Assembly: GCA_025667525.1 (NCBI GenBank)
Contig: CM046878.1
Coordinates: 519,320,274-519,384,273, forward strand
Length of the DNA stretch: 64,000 bases
Source: Glebionis coronaria
Lineage: Eukaryota; Streptophyta; Magnoliopsida; Asterales; Asteraceae
Direction of reading: 5' to 3'
Part shown: positions 34,292 through 44,520 of the stretch, piece by piece
Numbering within the stretch: the first letter of the stretch is position 1
Layout of the letters: each line of letters begins with the position of its first letter
The notes under the pieces: generated by a model
The model's input: only the letters and a program-made list of their open reading frames with translations
What the model was told of the DNA's origin: nothing
The model's database searches: none
Position numbers and translations under genes: made by a program

Positions 34292-35734
34292 ATGCGTACT
34301 AGATCTTCTAATTATCAAGAGCCCGAGACTCAAGAAGATTTAGCTATGTCAGGTGTTAACAATAATAATCTACCGCACCTCAATAATAACAACAATGTTC
34401 TTCCACAGCCCGATCTTCGGACCATGGAGGAACTTTGTCAACCTACCATGTTTGGACGAGAAGGACCGATTGCGCCGATGCAAATCAACGCTCCTGAGTT
34501 TTCGTTGAAGCACCACATGATTCAGCAAGTACAAACTAACCCATTCTGTGGATTTCCTGATGATGATGCCAACAAACACCTCGACAAGTTCATTACAATC
34601 ACCCAAAGCATGAAGTTGGCTGGTGCCACAATGGATGAACTTCGCCTACAACTCTTTCCACATACTTTATTACATCATGCCGAGAAATGGTTTGATCGTC
34701 TCCCGAAGAATTCTATTCACACTTGGGATGACATGACTCAACGCTTTTTATCGCGCTACTTTCCACCATCCATGGTCACGAGCCTTCACAATCAAATCAG
34801 CGGTTTCATGCAAGACCCTGATGAATCTCTTTTTGATGCTTGGGAGAGATATAATGTCTTGATCGATAAATGTCCAAACCACAACATGCTCCCTGTGACC
34901 TTAATAGATACTTTCTACAACGGTTTGACTTTTCGAGATCGTGATACGATTAATGAAGCCGCCGGTGGCACATTCATGAAAAGGCGACCCGAGGAGTGTA
35001 GAGAGTTAATTGAGAACATGACTACTCACCACAAAAACTGGGATTCCTCTGCTTCTTCAAGGAACAACCCGAGAGTCAATGTTTCTTCCACCTCAGCAAA
35101 CCCTGATATGACCGAACTCACCCGCGTGCTGACTGAAATGAGCAGAAGTATGCAACTCTTAGCTTCAAACCAACAACAACAACAAGTTAAAGCTGTTGCT
35201 ACTCCTTGTGAAACATGCGGCGGTCCTCACCCATACACCGATTGTCCTTCGACACAAGGAAATCCGGAAAACGTGTATGCAGCTTATGGTAGTTATTCAC
35301 CGGAAAATTACCAAGCTCGACCTCAAGGGGATAGAAATTTGCTGAGTTACCGATCCAACAATTACCTTTCACCCGGTTTTTCTCCTCAAAACCAAAACTC
35401 CGCCAACAACTACACTAGAAGCAACCAAATCCCACCAAGAGCTTCTAATCCTTATCACGCACCCGCTCAACAACTCCCACCCATTAACCCTGATGTTAAC
35501 ACCATAATGAGAACCCACGGTGAGCAAATCAAGAACCTGCAGAGCCAAATTATCAATCTGAAAGGAGATATGACCAAGCAAGGAAATGAGATTAGATCCG
35601 AACTTCGAGATAATCTTCAATCCTCCATCAGCTCTCAAACGAATGATATAAAGAATATGCTGGCTAGTTTCTTGCCCCCTGCTCAACCTTCTACTTCAAG
35701 TTCTTTACCTTCAAACACCGTCACCAATCCGTGA
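34292..35734 (+). CDS. gag: Gag-like protein of the Athila-type element
   Basis: Likely structural protein that forms the virus-like particle and binds element RNA. I prefer the ATG at 34292 (MRTRSSNYQEP) over one 57 bases upstream, because the upstream codons are all-hydrophobic and read through a TTTTCTTTTGCATTTTCAG acceptor-like run. From 34292, residues about 65-245 form the Retrotrans_gag region (PEFSLKHHMIQQVQ, KWFDRLP, FLSRYFPP, LFDAWERY). A zinc knuckle CETCGGPHPYTDC follows at about 306-318, with the one-residue-short CX2CX3HX4C spacing typical of this lineage. The tail is Asn/Gln/Pro-rich and then has a helical KNLQSQIINLKGDM stretch. It ends in a TGA at 35732-35734 that lies in the same frame as the protease frame, so readthrough or nonsense mutation is possible. 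Confidence 0.85.
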   Translation: MRTRSSNYQEPETQEDLAMSGVNNNNLPHLNNNNNVLPQPDLRTMEELCQPTMFGREGPIAPMQINAPEFSLKHHMIQQVQTNPFCGFPDDDANKHLDKFITITQSMKLAGATMDELRLQLFPHTLLHHAEKWFDRLPKNSIHTWDDMTQRFLSRYFPPSMVTSLHNQISGFMQDPDESLFDAWERYNVLIDKCPNHNMLPVTLIDTFYNGLTFRDRDTINEAAGGTFMKRRPEECRELIENMTTHHKNWDSSASSRNNPRVNVSSTSANPDMTELTRVLTEMSRSMQLLASNQQQQQVKAVATPCETCGGPHPYTDCPSTQGNPENVYAAYGSYSPENYQARPQGDRNLLSYRSNNYLSPGFSPQNQNSANNYTRSNQIPPRASNPYHAPAQQLPPINPDVNTIMRTHGEQIKNLQSQIINLKGDMTKQGNEIRSELRDNLQSSISSQTNDIKNMLASFLPPAQPSTSSSLPSNTVTNP

Positions 35735-37480
35735 GCAAATGTGAGTGCTATTACTACTCGTAGTGGAGTCACCATCGTAGGACCAACAATCCCACCCCCA
35801 TCATCTACACCTCCTCCACCACCATTTATCTCTACTCCTCCTACACCTAGTATTAGTGCACCATTACCGTCTCCGCCTCGACGTGATGAAGTTCCCACGA
35901 ATGACCCTTCAACATCTCAACCTTTACCTACTACACCTGCACCTTCACCAACCAAACCCAATATCCCTTATCCCTCTCGTTTAGGCAAGAACAAAATGCT
36001 AACCAAAGAGGACTCCGAAGTGACACGCTATGTGAAGATGATTTCTCAAATGAACTTCAACATTAGCTTTCTTGAGGCACTTGTCCACATGCCCAAATTT
36101 GTTAAAGCATTTAAGGAATTGCTTAACAAGAAGGAGAAGCTGATTGAACTCGCCAACACACGCTTAAATGAAAACTGCTCTGCAGTTATTCTTAAAGAAC
36201 TGCCGGAAAAGCTTGGAGATCCCGGTCGTTTTGTGTTGCCTTGCGTGTTCAACAAAACTGAAGAATTTACTGCCTTTGCTGATCTCGGGGCCAGTATTAA
36301 TTTGATGCCATTGTGTGTTTGGAAAACACTATCATTTCCCGACCTCACTCCAACAAAGATGACTCTTGAACTTGCAAATCGCACTCTCGCTTACCCTGTT
36401 GGTATAGCCGAAGACGTGTTTATTAAAGTTGGCACATTTACTTTCCCGGTTGACTTTGTGGTTGTTGATTATGAAATGGACCCTCGTATTCCTTTAATAC
36501 TTGGTCGGCCATTCTTGAGAACCGGACGAGCTTTAGTGGATGTGGCCGAAGGTGAGTTAATCTTAAGAGTCGGGGATGATTCACAAGTTTTTAAAATGGG
36601 GAAGCTTACAGGCAAATCCTTTGGAGGACGAGAATCAATGAATATGATTAATGTGCTCGATGACTTTGTCGTTTACAACAATCCTCTATTCGAGTCTTGT
36701 GATGATAATCCACTTTTTCAAGATGATGTGAATGATTCTCTCTCTACTTTAGAAGCTTCACCCATTTATGATTCTCCACCGGTCTTTGATGCTTATGATG
36801 ATGATTCTAGCTCAGATTCGGATGATTATGATGACCTTACTTCTGAGTATCCCGAGCTGCCCACATATGATGATTTTGATGAGGCCGATACTCTTTCGAG
36901 CGATTCTTCACATGATGAAGATCCTCCGCCATCACTCGATCCTACTTTGGACGATTACTCATTTGAGGAAGACTTCTCTATGTTTCTCAATACATACTTC
37001 CCTCATGAGAGTGATGCACCTCCTTTGGACTTTGAAGATTATCTTCTTGATCCTACTTTGGATTTGAAGAACATTCTGTCAAAAGAGAAGAAACCGGTCG
37101 ACACCAATATCTGCTGCACATATGATTTGACACCTCTTTGTCCATCTTCTGTGGACGAGGTTGTGCTTCTTCGCGGATCTTCTTCACACTCTGCTGAGCC
37201 TGAGTGCTATTTTCCCTTAATGGAAAAGGTGTTCGACCCTGGTATTGATATTCTGCAGCCATCTCAGTATCCACTTGATGAAATAAAAGGAAATATCTTT
37301 GGACTTATTGAAGACATGCTTGCACCACTTCACCCTTGCTTCCATCGTGCTCCATCGCTGCTTAAGGGAACCTTGCCTACTCTTCTTTGGCTTGCCTTGT
37401 TCGCCTTAAGCTCGTGCTATTTAGTGGACGACAACTATGTCTTTGATCCTGGTGGATATGTTTCATGCTTCTTCCGTTGA
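35735..37480 (+). CDS. Aspartic protease-containing frame without polymerase
   Basis: In frame with gag after one TGA; there is no ATG near the start (the frame resumes A-N-V-S-A-I-T-T-R-S-G). A Pro/Ser/Thr-rich linker covers about residues 10-75. A conserved pre-protease region follows (NISFLEALVHMPKFVKAFKE), then the retropepsin-type fold with active-site DLGASINLMP at about 181-190 and ILGRPFLRTGRALVDV at about 253-268. The polymerase domains expected next are missing. Instead there is a strongly acidic Asp/Ser-rich segment (about 340-440) and a C-terminal end with a hydrophobic run WLALFALSSCYLV about 20 residues before the stop. The function of this tail is unknown. The protease should mature Gag; whether it is translated depends on the upstream TGA. 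Confidence 0.75.
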   Translation, partial: ANVSAITTRSGVTIVGPTIPPPSSTPPPPPFISTPPTPSISAPLPSPPRRDEVPTNDPSTSQPLPTTPAPSPTKPNIPYPSRLGKNKMLTKEDSEVTRYVKMISQMNFNISFLEALVHMPKFVKAFKELLNKKEKLIELANTRLNENCSAVILKELPEKLGDPGRFVLPCVFNKTEEFTAFADLGASINLMPLCVWKTLSFPDLTPTKMTLELANRTLAYPVGIAEDVFIKVGTFTFPVDFVVVDYEMDPRIPLILGRPFLRTGRALVDVAEGELILRVGDDSQVFKMGKLTGKSFGGRESMNMINVLDDFVVYNNPLFESCDDNPLFQDDVNDSLSTLEASPIYDSPPVFDAYDDDSSSDSDDYDDLTSEYPELPTYDDFDEADTLSSDSSHDEDPPPSLDPTLDDYSFEEDFSMFLNTYFPHESDAPPLDFEDYLLDPTLDLKNILSKEKKPVDTNICCTYDLTPLCPSSVDEVVLLRGSSSHSAEPECYFPLMEKVFDPGIDILQPSQYPLDEIKGNIFGLIEDMLAPLHPCFHRAPSLLKGTLPTLLWLALFALSSCYLVDDNYVFDPGGYVSCFFR

Positions 37481-39495
37481 TGATCAAGGTCGAGTCAGGC
37501 TCACGACTCGGTAATCAAAAATCAAGCGCTTCTTGGGAGGCAACCCATGCATCTATCTTTTAGCTTTCTTTATCATAAGTGTAGGGGAGACTGTTGGTTT
37601 GTTTTCCTCTCCTCTTTCTACTAATCAGGGATTCGAGCTGCAATGATCCACTCTTGATGATTCTTGACGACCCGTGATTCCGTGTTCCATTATCCCGGTT
37701 CTATCCTAAACTCTTTTCGATTCACTATTTTATATTTTCTCAATATTAAAATAGGAATCTCTTTAGTTGTCTCTTCCTTAGCAAGATTTAAACAACGTGC
37801 ACAATGTCCTAAGTGTAGGGGAGTTTACTCCCACATGCTTAAACATTGAGGACAATGTTTATGTTAAGTGTAGGGGGGACTTCTATCGAAGTTAAGTGGC
37901 CTTTTCCTTGTATTTGTCCTCATTTTAACCGGAAAATCAATTTTTCGACATTTTTCAAATTTTTTGATCTATTTTGGCCTATTAGTTTTTCCTTTTATAT
38001 AGTTATTTTCTTCTTTGCTAGAATAAATCTTTAATAAAGTGGTTTTAATTTTCAAACGTTGTGAATCTTTTGACTCAACCCGAGTTTACTTATCTAAGTT
38101 ACTCTAGCTAGTGTCCTTAACGTGTTTAAGTCAAGTTTTGCTAGGCTTTTATATAGGGAGCTATAAAACGCGAAAGTCTTAACTCTCACGGGTTAAGAAC
38201 AAGAACTTTTCGCAAGTTCCTATAATTGATCCTAGAGAGTCGTTTATCAATGGAACTTTAAAATGCGATTTCTAAAACTTGAAAAAGTCTAAGAATTTGC
38301 AAGATCCTATAGATGATTCGAAAACCCAAAACTTTGATTTAATAGGCTAAGCATCCACGAGTCTCATTCCTTGAGATTTTTAAACTGTGGAGAACGAGAG
38401 ATGATAGAGCCAATTATAAGTCCGGTATTCTTTCGTGAATTTATGTGAGTTAATTATGAGCCTATTCTCCCATCGCTTGCTAATAAATTTATCTGCTAAT
38501 AAATAAGGTTGTACGATTTGAAAAGTTACTTAGCTTCTAGCCCAAGATCGTTTAAAAGTTGCTCGGTATGGATTAGAGTTCATAGCCAAGACATAACTTA
38601 TTGAAGTGGGATGCGAAGATTGGCGAGTCCAAAAAGGCCCTAACAAGGCATGAGGGCTATATTTTGTTGCTAAAGATCCAAAGTGATGTGAAGAATCATT
38701 TGTCGAAAATCAATATGAAGGATCGAGACACACGACGAAAAGCAAAAACTCCCCAAAAGTCATGGAGAAGTGTATCCGAAAAGACCCTAATAAGGTATGA
38801 GGATAAATAGATCCAAGTCATAAAAGGAGGCAGATCGTTGTATATCAAAGTCCAAAGTAAAGATTGGAGAAAAATGAAGAAGTCGTGGTCCAAGTATGAA
38901 TCTCTCAAAACTTCAAGTGAAGAAATTCCATTATGAAGAGAAGACCATTATTTCATGAATGTCTCTCAAGATTTGAAGTATGAAGTCGCTGCCAAATATC
39001 GGTCCGAGAAAGGTCTCAAATCGCGAAGCGAGTTATGCCAAGATATGAACTTTATGAGGTCCCGAGAAGCAGTTTTAAAAGATTTTGTCCTTTAGCTAAC
39101 TATTGATTAAATCGTTCACTTTATTTTCAGACTTAATAACTATCGAAATAAGTCAAACAATGCATCCTCGTGATCATTCAAGACAATAATAAAATATAAG
39201 AGATACCCCTAGGAATAAGGGAGTCTAAGTGAATAATTGGCCCACATGAGTTCGTGTTAGTTTACTAACTTATAATAACAATGATCTCGTTTTTAAGCTT
39301 GGTTTGGAGAAAGTGAAAACTTGAGGATGATGATCATTCGCAACATTTCCAAAACCAAAGGTATGTTTTTGATTTCTTTGTTTTGAATGTTTATAATTTT
39401 CTATCTCTTTAATAAAGGCCAACGTGGATTAATTTTGATGAAAAATGTAAACATGCTTTGTAACTAATGCATTGCATGAGGACATTGCAATGGTC
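37481..39495 (+). other. Non-coding 3' interior of the Athila-type element
   Basis: About 2 kb without a supported frame where pol would normally continue. Right after the stop lies CTTCTTGGGAGGCAACCCA, common after coding ends in Athila-type elements (from memory). Three AAGTGTAGGGG words (37577, 37811, 37866) precede the real polypurine tract. The 38,600-39,060 part is purine-rich, with repeated AAGTC/GATC-type words and no domain. Confidence 0.6.
37841..37879 (+). repeat. Internal hairpin plus polypurine-like module
   Basis: AAACATTG-AGGA-CAATGTTT is a perfect 8-bp inverted repeat (37841-37860), followed by AAGTGTAGGGGGGA (37866-37879). A similar hairpin (ATTGCA...TGCAAT, 39470-39492) precedes the functional tract at 39496. 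Confidence 0.7.
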
Positions 39496-39509
39496 AAGTG
39501 TAGGGGATT
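39496..39509 (+). promoter_or_regulatory. Polypurine tract before the 3' LTR
   Basis: AAGTGTAGGGGATT directly abuts the 3' LTR start and is the expected plus-strand priming site. Confidence 0.85.
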
Positions 39510-41282
39510 TGATAGGTGTGAAAACACCCATCTTTTCTACCACTTAATTACAATAATAACCGGACCAAAACGTGTATTTTATGTCTTTTATGTCGTAATT
39601 ATGCTTGGTTTGTGTTTTTGTTGTGATTTAGGACGAAAAGGTTAAAAGTGGAGAAAACACGGGAATTCACGGGCATTTACGGACTTTTATTGAAGAAAAA
39701 GACGAAAGACGGAGTCAAGAAGTTAAGAGTGCAAAAAGAACGGAAGTCCAAGACCAATTCTGAAGATTTATCGAAGAAAAAGTCAAAAGACGGAAGTTTA
39801 TCAAAAGCCGAGGAACTCAAGTCTTATTTATCGAAGAATTAAAAGACGAGTCCAAAGAAATCCCGAGCCAAAAGTCATCAAACTCCAAGATTAACAAAAA
39901 GATTAAGAAGGAAGGACTTAATGGCGCAATTAAGAAGAAAGGAAGGAGGGGAGGAAGCTTCCTCTAACCACCCTCCTAATCACCTATAAATACTTCTCAT
40001 TTTCATTCATTTGTTCTTGTTGACTAATCGTGACAATTAGTTCTTCCACCTTTACTTTTATGCACCTTTAATTACTTGCACATTTAATTACATGTCTTGC
40101 ACTTTATTTACCATTTAATTTCAAGTAAGTGTTTCTTTTAATTCTTGCACCTTTACTTTATCTTGTTAATCTCATTTTACCTTTCTTTAATCTTTGATTT
40201 ATATGCTTTTTGTCTTGTTGATTTGTTGAAAGATCTCATTTTTATGCTTTTGATTGTTCTAAACCATTTATTTTCATAGCTTATTTTGTTTATTTTCAAG
40301 TTTATATAGTTTTTATAAAAGTTATTTTCGTATAAAAAGTTGTTTTTCTTAAAGCTTATTCATTTCGTGTTTTAAAAGTCTTTAAATTTCTGTTTAATAG
40401 CTTTTTCTTAATCGGTTTACTTTAGAAATTTCGTCTTGTGCTTATTTGAGTTTAGCTTATTTTTCTAGCTTATTTTTGTACTTTTCCCTTCGTATTCCGA
40501 TTGGTAAATCGGAAAGGGGTTTCCATATTCCGACCATAGCTCCTTGCTTGGTCGGAAAAGGGTTTATAACTTTCCGATTAGGAGGACTTTGGTATTCCGA
40601 TCAACAAGGTTTTAATCATTCCGATCAAAGGTAAGTCAATTATTCAGATTGGTAATTTGGTTCTTATTCCGATCTGGTTTGGTTCTACACATTCCGATCG
40701 AGGTGTTAGATTGGTATTCCGATTGGGATAGGTGACAATATTACGATTGCGGGTTCCGATCTACATTCCGACCAGGGTCATTTCCATATTCCGATCAGAG
40801 GTATACATTCCGATCTGGGGGTTTAAGCTTAGTCATTCCGATCAGAGAAAGGTGACATATTCCGATTGGGTTTCTGATCAACATTCCGACATGTACGTTT
40901 GATATTCCGATTGAATCTGATCGGAATATATTCCGATTGTAGTGGTTTTTCTCTAGGTAACTTTGTTTATTTTTCTTAGTTTACATTTTAATTCTTGTCT
41001 AACTTTAATTTCCATCATGCTTTAATTTTTAGTCATTTAATTATTTTAATTTTCGTCAAAGTTTTAAATATCGCACCTTTCGTTTAATTAGACTTAGATT
41101 TAATTTCACGCCACTTTACTTTAACGACATTTACTTTTAAGTCTTTGCACATTTAAATTTAAAAACAACTAAAAATATTTGTTCCACCAAAAATCAAGAG
41201 AGTCACACATTAAACACAAGTTTTTCAATTCGAAGAGATTGGTACAAGGAATCTTTTTAACCTGAGTAAAAGCAAGATATTA
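39510..41282 (+). mobile_element. 3' LTR of the Athila-type element, 1773 bp
   Basis: Matches the 5' LTR end to end. The 13-bp length excess is a tandem duplication of CTAGCTTATTTTT at about 40,460. It has the same ATTCCGA cluster, with one copy mutated to ATTACGA. Followed immediately by ATTAG. Confidence 0.9.
40490..40940 (+). repeat. ATTCCGA(T/C) motif cluster in the 3' LTR
   Basis: Second copy of the motif array. Motif words are largely kept while several substitutions fall in spacers and a few in motifs (ATTACGA, CCGATCAG for CCGATAAG). Confidence 0.85.
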
Positions 41283-41287
41283 ATTAG
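41283..41287. repeat. 5-bp target duplication, right (ATTAG)
   Basis: Pairs with 32278-32282. Confidence 0.9.
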
Positions 41288-41739
41288 TTTCTTCAATAGG
41301 AAGAAGTCATATAGAGCATGATCATATCACCTACATCACATTGATTAGTGGCATTTGTAGGAATGTCCGATATCACTTTTACTGTGATGAATATTCTGTG
41401 TGGCGTACGAGCAGGAAAAAGGAGTAACTTGATATGAGGTTTGTTGCTTTGCAAGTTTTCCTTTATTGGCTTATTGCATTCAATCGGAAACTGAGTTATT
41501 GAAAAATACATACGTGTAAGGCGACAATTTGGATTTGTTAGTTGCCTCTAAAACCCAAATCCTTGATAAGACGCGTTAGACCATACTTTTGCAGGGAAAT
41601 TATCAGGTCAAAGTTATGCTACAGCAAACAGACGGATGTCAAAGAGGATGAACCAATTTTCACGATCAAAGCAAACACACAAAACGTTCTCAAAAATGCC
41701 CGCACTTCGCCGCAACGGGGCGCGGGTAAAAAATCCTAG
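41288..41739 (+). mobile_element. Helitron 3' end
   Basis: GC-rich hairpin (CCCGC at 41699-41703 pairing with GCGGG at 41722-41726, with an inner pairing) followed by TAAAAAATC and CTAG at 41736-41739, then T: the canonical Helitron terminus. The element presumably reached left across the Athila-type insertion site into the ~31-32 kb region. The 5' end was not found. Short frames here have no recognised domain, so gene capture is possible but unproven. Confidence 0.6.
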
Positions 41740-44520
41740 TATAATAAAACAAAGAGAATCATTTTTACCAGCCCACCGTACCAAAAAGTGAATGCACGTT
41801 TTCAGATATTATTATTATTACTATATACTATTTTAGGAAGCGATTTGTTTTTTTAATTATTTCCCGTGGTTTTTGGCAGGAAAAAAAAATCCCCCCACGT
41901 GTCCTTCCTCACATTGCAACGTGTCCCTCATTCACCCCCTCTTTACTAAACCACACCCAAATCTGATAATAAGCCACCGCCTACACACACTAATTGATCA
42001 TCAAACCATGTGTGCACCAAATCTAAAAAAACATAGAAATTAGCATTGGTACGTCTCAGTTTATTGATATAAACAAGGTATGTCTTCTTCTTTTTCACAA
42101 GAACACAAGCATAAACATTTCAATCGTTACCCCATATGCAAACATTGATTTTTTTTTATCTTATGATGATGCGGTGCAAGGTCATTCGAGGAAAAGAGTA
42201 TTAAAGATGAAAATCTTCAATATCTTTAATAACATGTAAGTGTTTAATTTAAATTTTGTTTTTTCTTTTTTGTTTAATTTTTTTTAAAACTGAGTCAAGC
42301 CTAAATTTAGTTTTATTTTTTACTATAACTGAATTAGAGTTTTGATTGAAAATTAGGGATTTTGTGGATGCATATGAAATTTGGGGTTTGGATTCGTTTG
42401 TTTTGCTGAAGATGGTGGATAAGAAATGTTCATGGATGAAGAAAGCAGAAACTATGGATTGAAAAGGTATGCATATGCTGTTTATTTTTGTTTCTTAATT
42501 GATTTCGATTCATATGTTCTTTTTGATAATTTAAGGTTAATGTAAACCGGGTAACGCACGCATGAAACAATATCTTCTTCGCCAATTACTAACTTTGACC
42601 CACTGTTTTTTCTAAAAAAACATAATTCGGGAATGGCTACACCCTTCAAAGGCTTTCCTGTTTTTTTCCCGATCACGCTCTAATAAGGCATGGTTCTACG
42701 CGAAAAGGTACGCCCAACATGGTTGCATCTCTACTGAGTTGCCCTGCCAAGATATGGGACGAATCAGTCCCATCGAAAAACCATACAAATGTAACCTGCA
42801 AGTGCATTCTTTCAGCAAATGAAAGACGCCAATGCATTTATGAGCCGACATCTTCCTATACAGATACGACGTTATTTGGGACAAAGGGTCATAACCTGGC
42901 ATGGCTACAACCTTCAGAGGTCGCCCTACCAAGATCCGGGTTCTCTTACATTTATTTGCGCCTCTTTAAAGTCATCACAACCCGAGTTACATTTAGTCAT
43001 CCAATTATCCTATTAATAATAAATGAGGGAGAATCTCGAATCCCAATCTATAGTATTTTAACCTCACATACCCAATTTGTGTGTCTCACAAAGCCATGAC
43101 TTTGGCTCAAAATGAACCACAACCGTTGATTTCCAGCTCACAAACACAAACACACTCGCATCCCAAACACAAATTATTGATCTCTTATAGAAAATCTGTG
43201 TTTGGGCTGGTTATACCAATGTTACCAAACTGGTTGGCCACGACTGGTTATATCAATGTTACGAAACAAAGTATGTTGTGTGGCCATTTACTCAACTGGG
43301 CAATTCAAAGTTCAGGGTACATATAAATAGCGACAATCAAAACGACCTATCATCCCTAATAATGTTTGTTCAAACTGAATACTTCCAACCTATATGACAA
43401 ACATAATCCACAACAATGAAACCTTAAGCATCCCTAGTTTATATGCCACATATGGACCGTAAAAATGAAAATCCTCAACACTAGCGTTTATCGCTTTACC
43501 AGCTTTTCAGGTTATCAATCATAAGCTACAATTTAAGATATTAAGCTTTATTAAGGCATACATGATATGTTAGGATACAATCAAGAAGGAATTGTACAAC
43601 CCGTCGCGGCTGCAAATGTAAAGACATGCCACGCCAAACGACAGGTTCTAATGGCGTCAAACAATCAAAACCCCAGCAACAACCATAGTAATAGTGCATA
43701 GACCATTTGTTCCCATGATACAAATTCAATATGGCCGGGTATTATTTTTTTTCTTTTCGATATGGTGTGACAGACTTAATCTACATACCACAATTATTGT
43801 GAAAAAATCCATTCTGCTCATCATCCTGCCTCAAAACATCAACAAAAAGAAGAAAAATTCAGATTAAACAAAAAAATCAACAAAAATCCATTCTCCTCAT
43901 AAACAAAATCAAACAAAACACAAAAAAACCCTCTAAATTCCGTGATCATCTAATATTCAATTGAAAGTCTAATATAATGAAAAGAAATATTTAAGATCAT
44001 AAACTTAATAATATTAAAAAAAATACATGCTTCAATCTCTTCGTTTTGGATCACGTATTCGATTATAACCCAGATCCTAAGATGTGATCTCTTTTTCTAG
44101 TGAGAGAACCCACATCAATCAGATTTTTTTTCTAGAAAGAGATGCAAAAAGTTAATGAAGTATGGGGATAAAAGTAGTACTATAAGAGAAAGGTTGGTGT
44201 GTGAATCAACGGTACCAAAGGAAGAAGTGTTACAGAACTCAGATTGAAGATCAACGGCGGAGAAGATGAGACTCCTACAGGAACTATCACACACACACAA
44301 ACTTTGGGTTGTGAGGAAGTTTGTGAAAGACTCGTTTTAATTTAATAATAGGTGTGTGAGGGGAGAACTGTTCTAGGGAACCGAGATTCTCATCTTTTAT
44401 TATAGATAAAATATAAAATTGGTATTTGAAAATCGGAACTAAATGCCACTTAGGGTTTCCTAATCGTTCGACCCAACTAATGACCCGTAATATCCGGGAT
44501 TTGTATTTATCCAATCATTC
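41740..44520. other. Intergenic, possible spliced non-coding transcript(s)
   Basis: No protein family recognised. A CCACGTGTCC G-box-like word lies at about 41,896. Exon/intron-like joints occur on both strands. On the minus strand, a C/T-rich leader-like stretch at 44,310-44,090 and a 37-base exon-like piece at about 43,829-43,793 (GCAG acceptor, GTATGTAG donor) could form a spliced transcript. On the plus strand, donors GTATGTC (about 42,077) and GTAAGTG (about 42,236) are seen. Two related words, ATGGCTACA(A/C)CCTTCA(A/G)AGG, occur at about 42,634 and 42,900, suggesting a degenerate internal duplication. All of this is weak. Confidence 0.25.

Larger units (their letters stand above)
32283..41282 (+). 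mobile_element. Complete 9.0-kb Athila/TAT-type LTR retrotransposon, non-autonomous
   Basis: Order: 5' LTR 32283-34042, tRNA-Asp-type primer site 34046-34060, gag, protease-containing frame, 2-kb non-coding stretch with repeated polypurine modules, 3' LTR 39510-41282. Five-base target duplications (ATTAG) flank it. Gag with a short CX2CX3HX4C knuckle, the DLGASINLMP protease and the tRNA-Asp primer site are Athila/TAT traits. Reverse transcriptase, RNase H and integrase are absent, so it must borrow them. The LTRs differ by about 16 substitutions and one 13-bp duplication over 1.76 kb by eye, near 1%, implying a young insertion. Confidence 0.92.

Noticed and set aside
36046..36384. Antisense 112-codon frame under the protease
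   Set aside because: Shadow of the sense protease frame; no motif.
41288..41739. Captured host gene inside the Helitron
   Set aside because: Short frames show no recognisable domain, so capture cannot be claimed.
42696..43099. 126- and 78-codon overlapping frames as a gene
   Set aside because: Opposed frames over the same bases, no motif, and a degenerate internal duplication explains part of the similarity.
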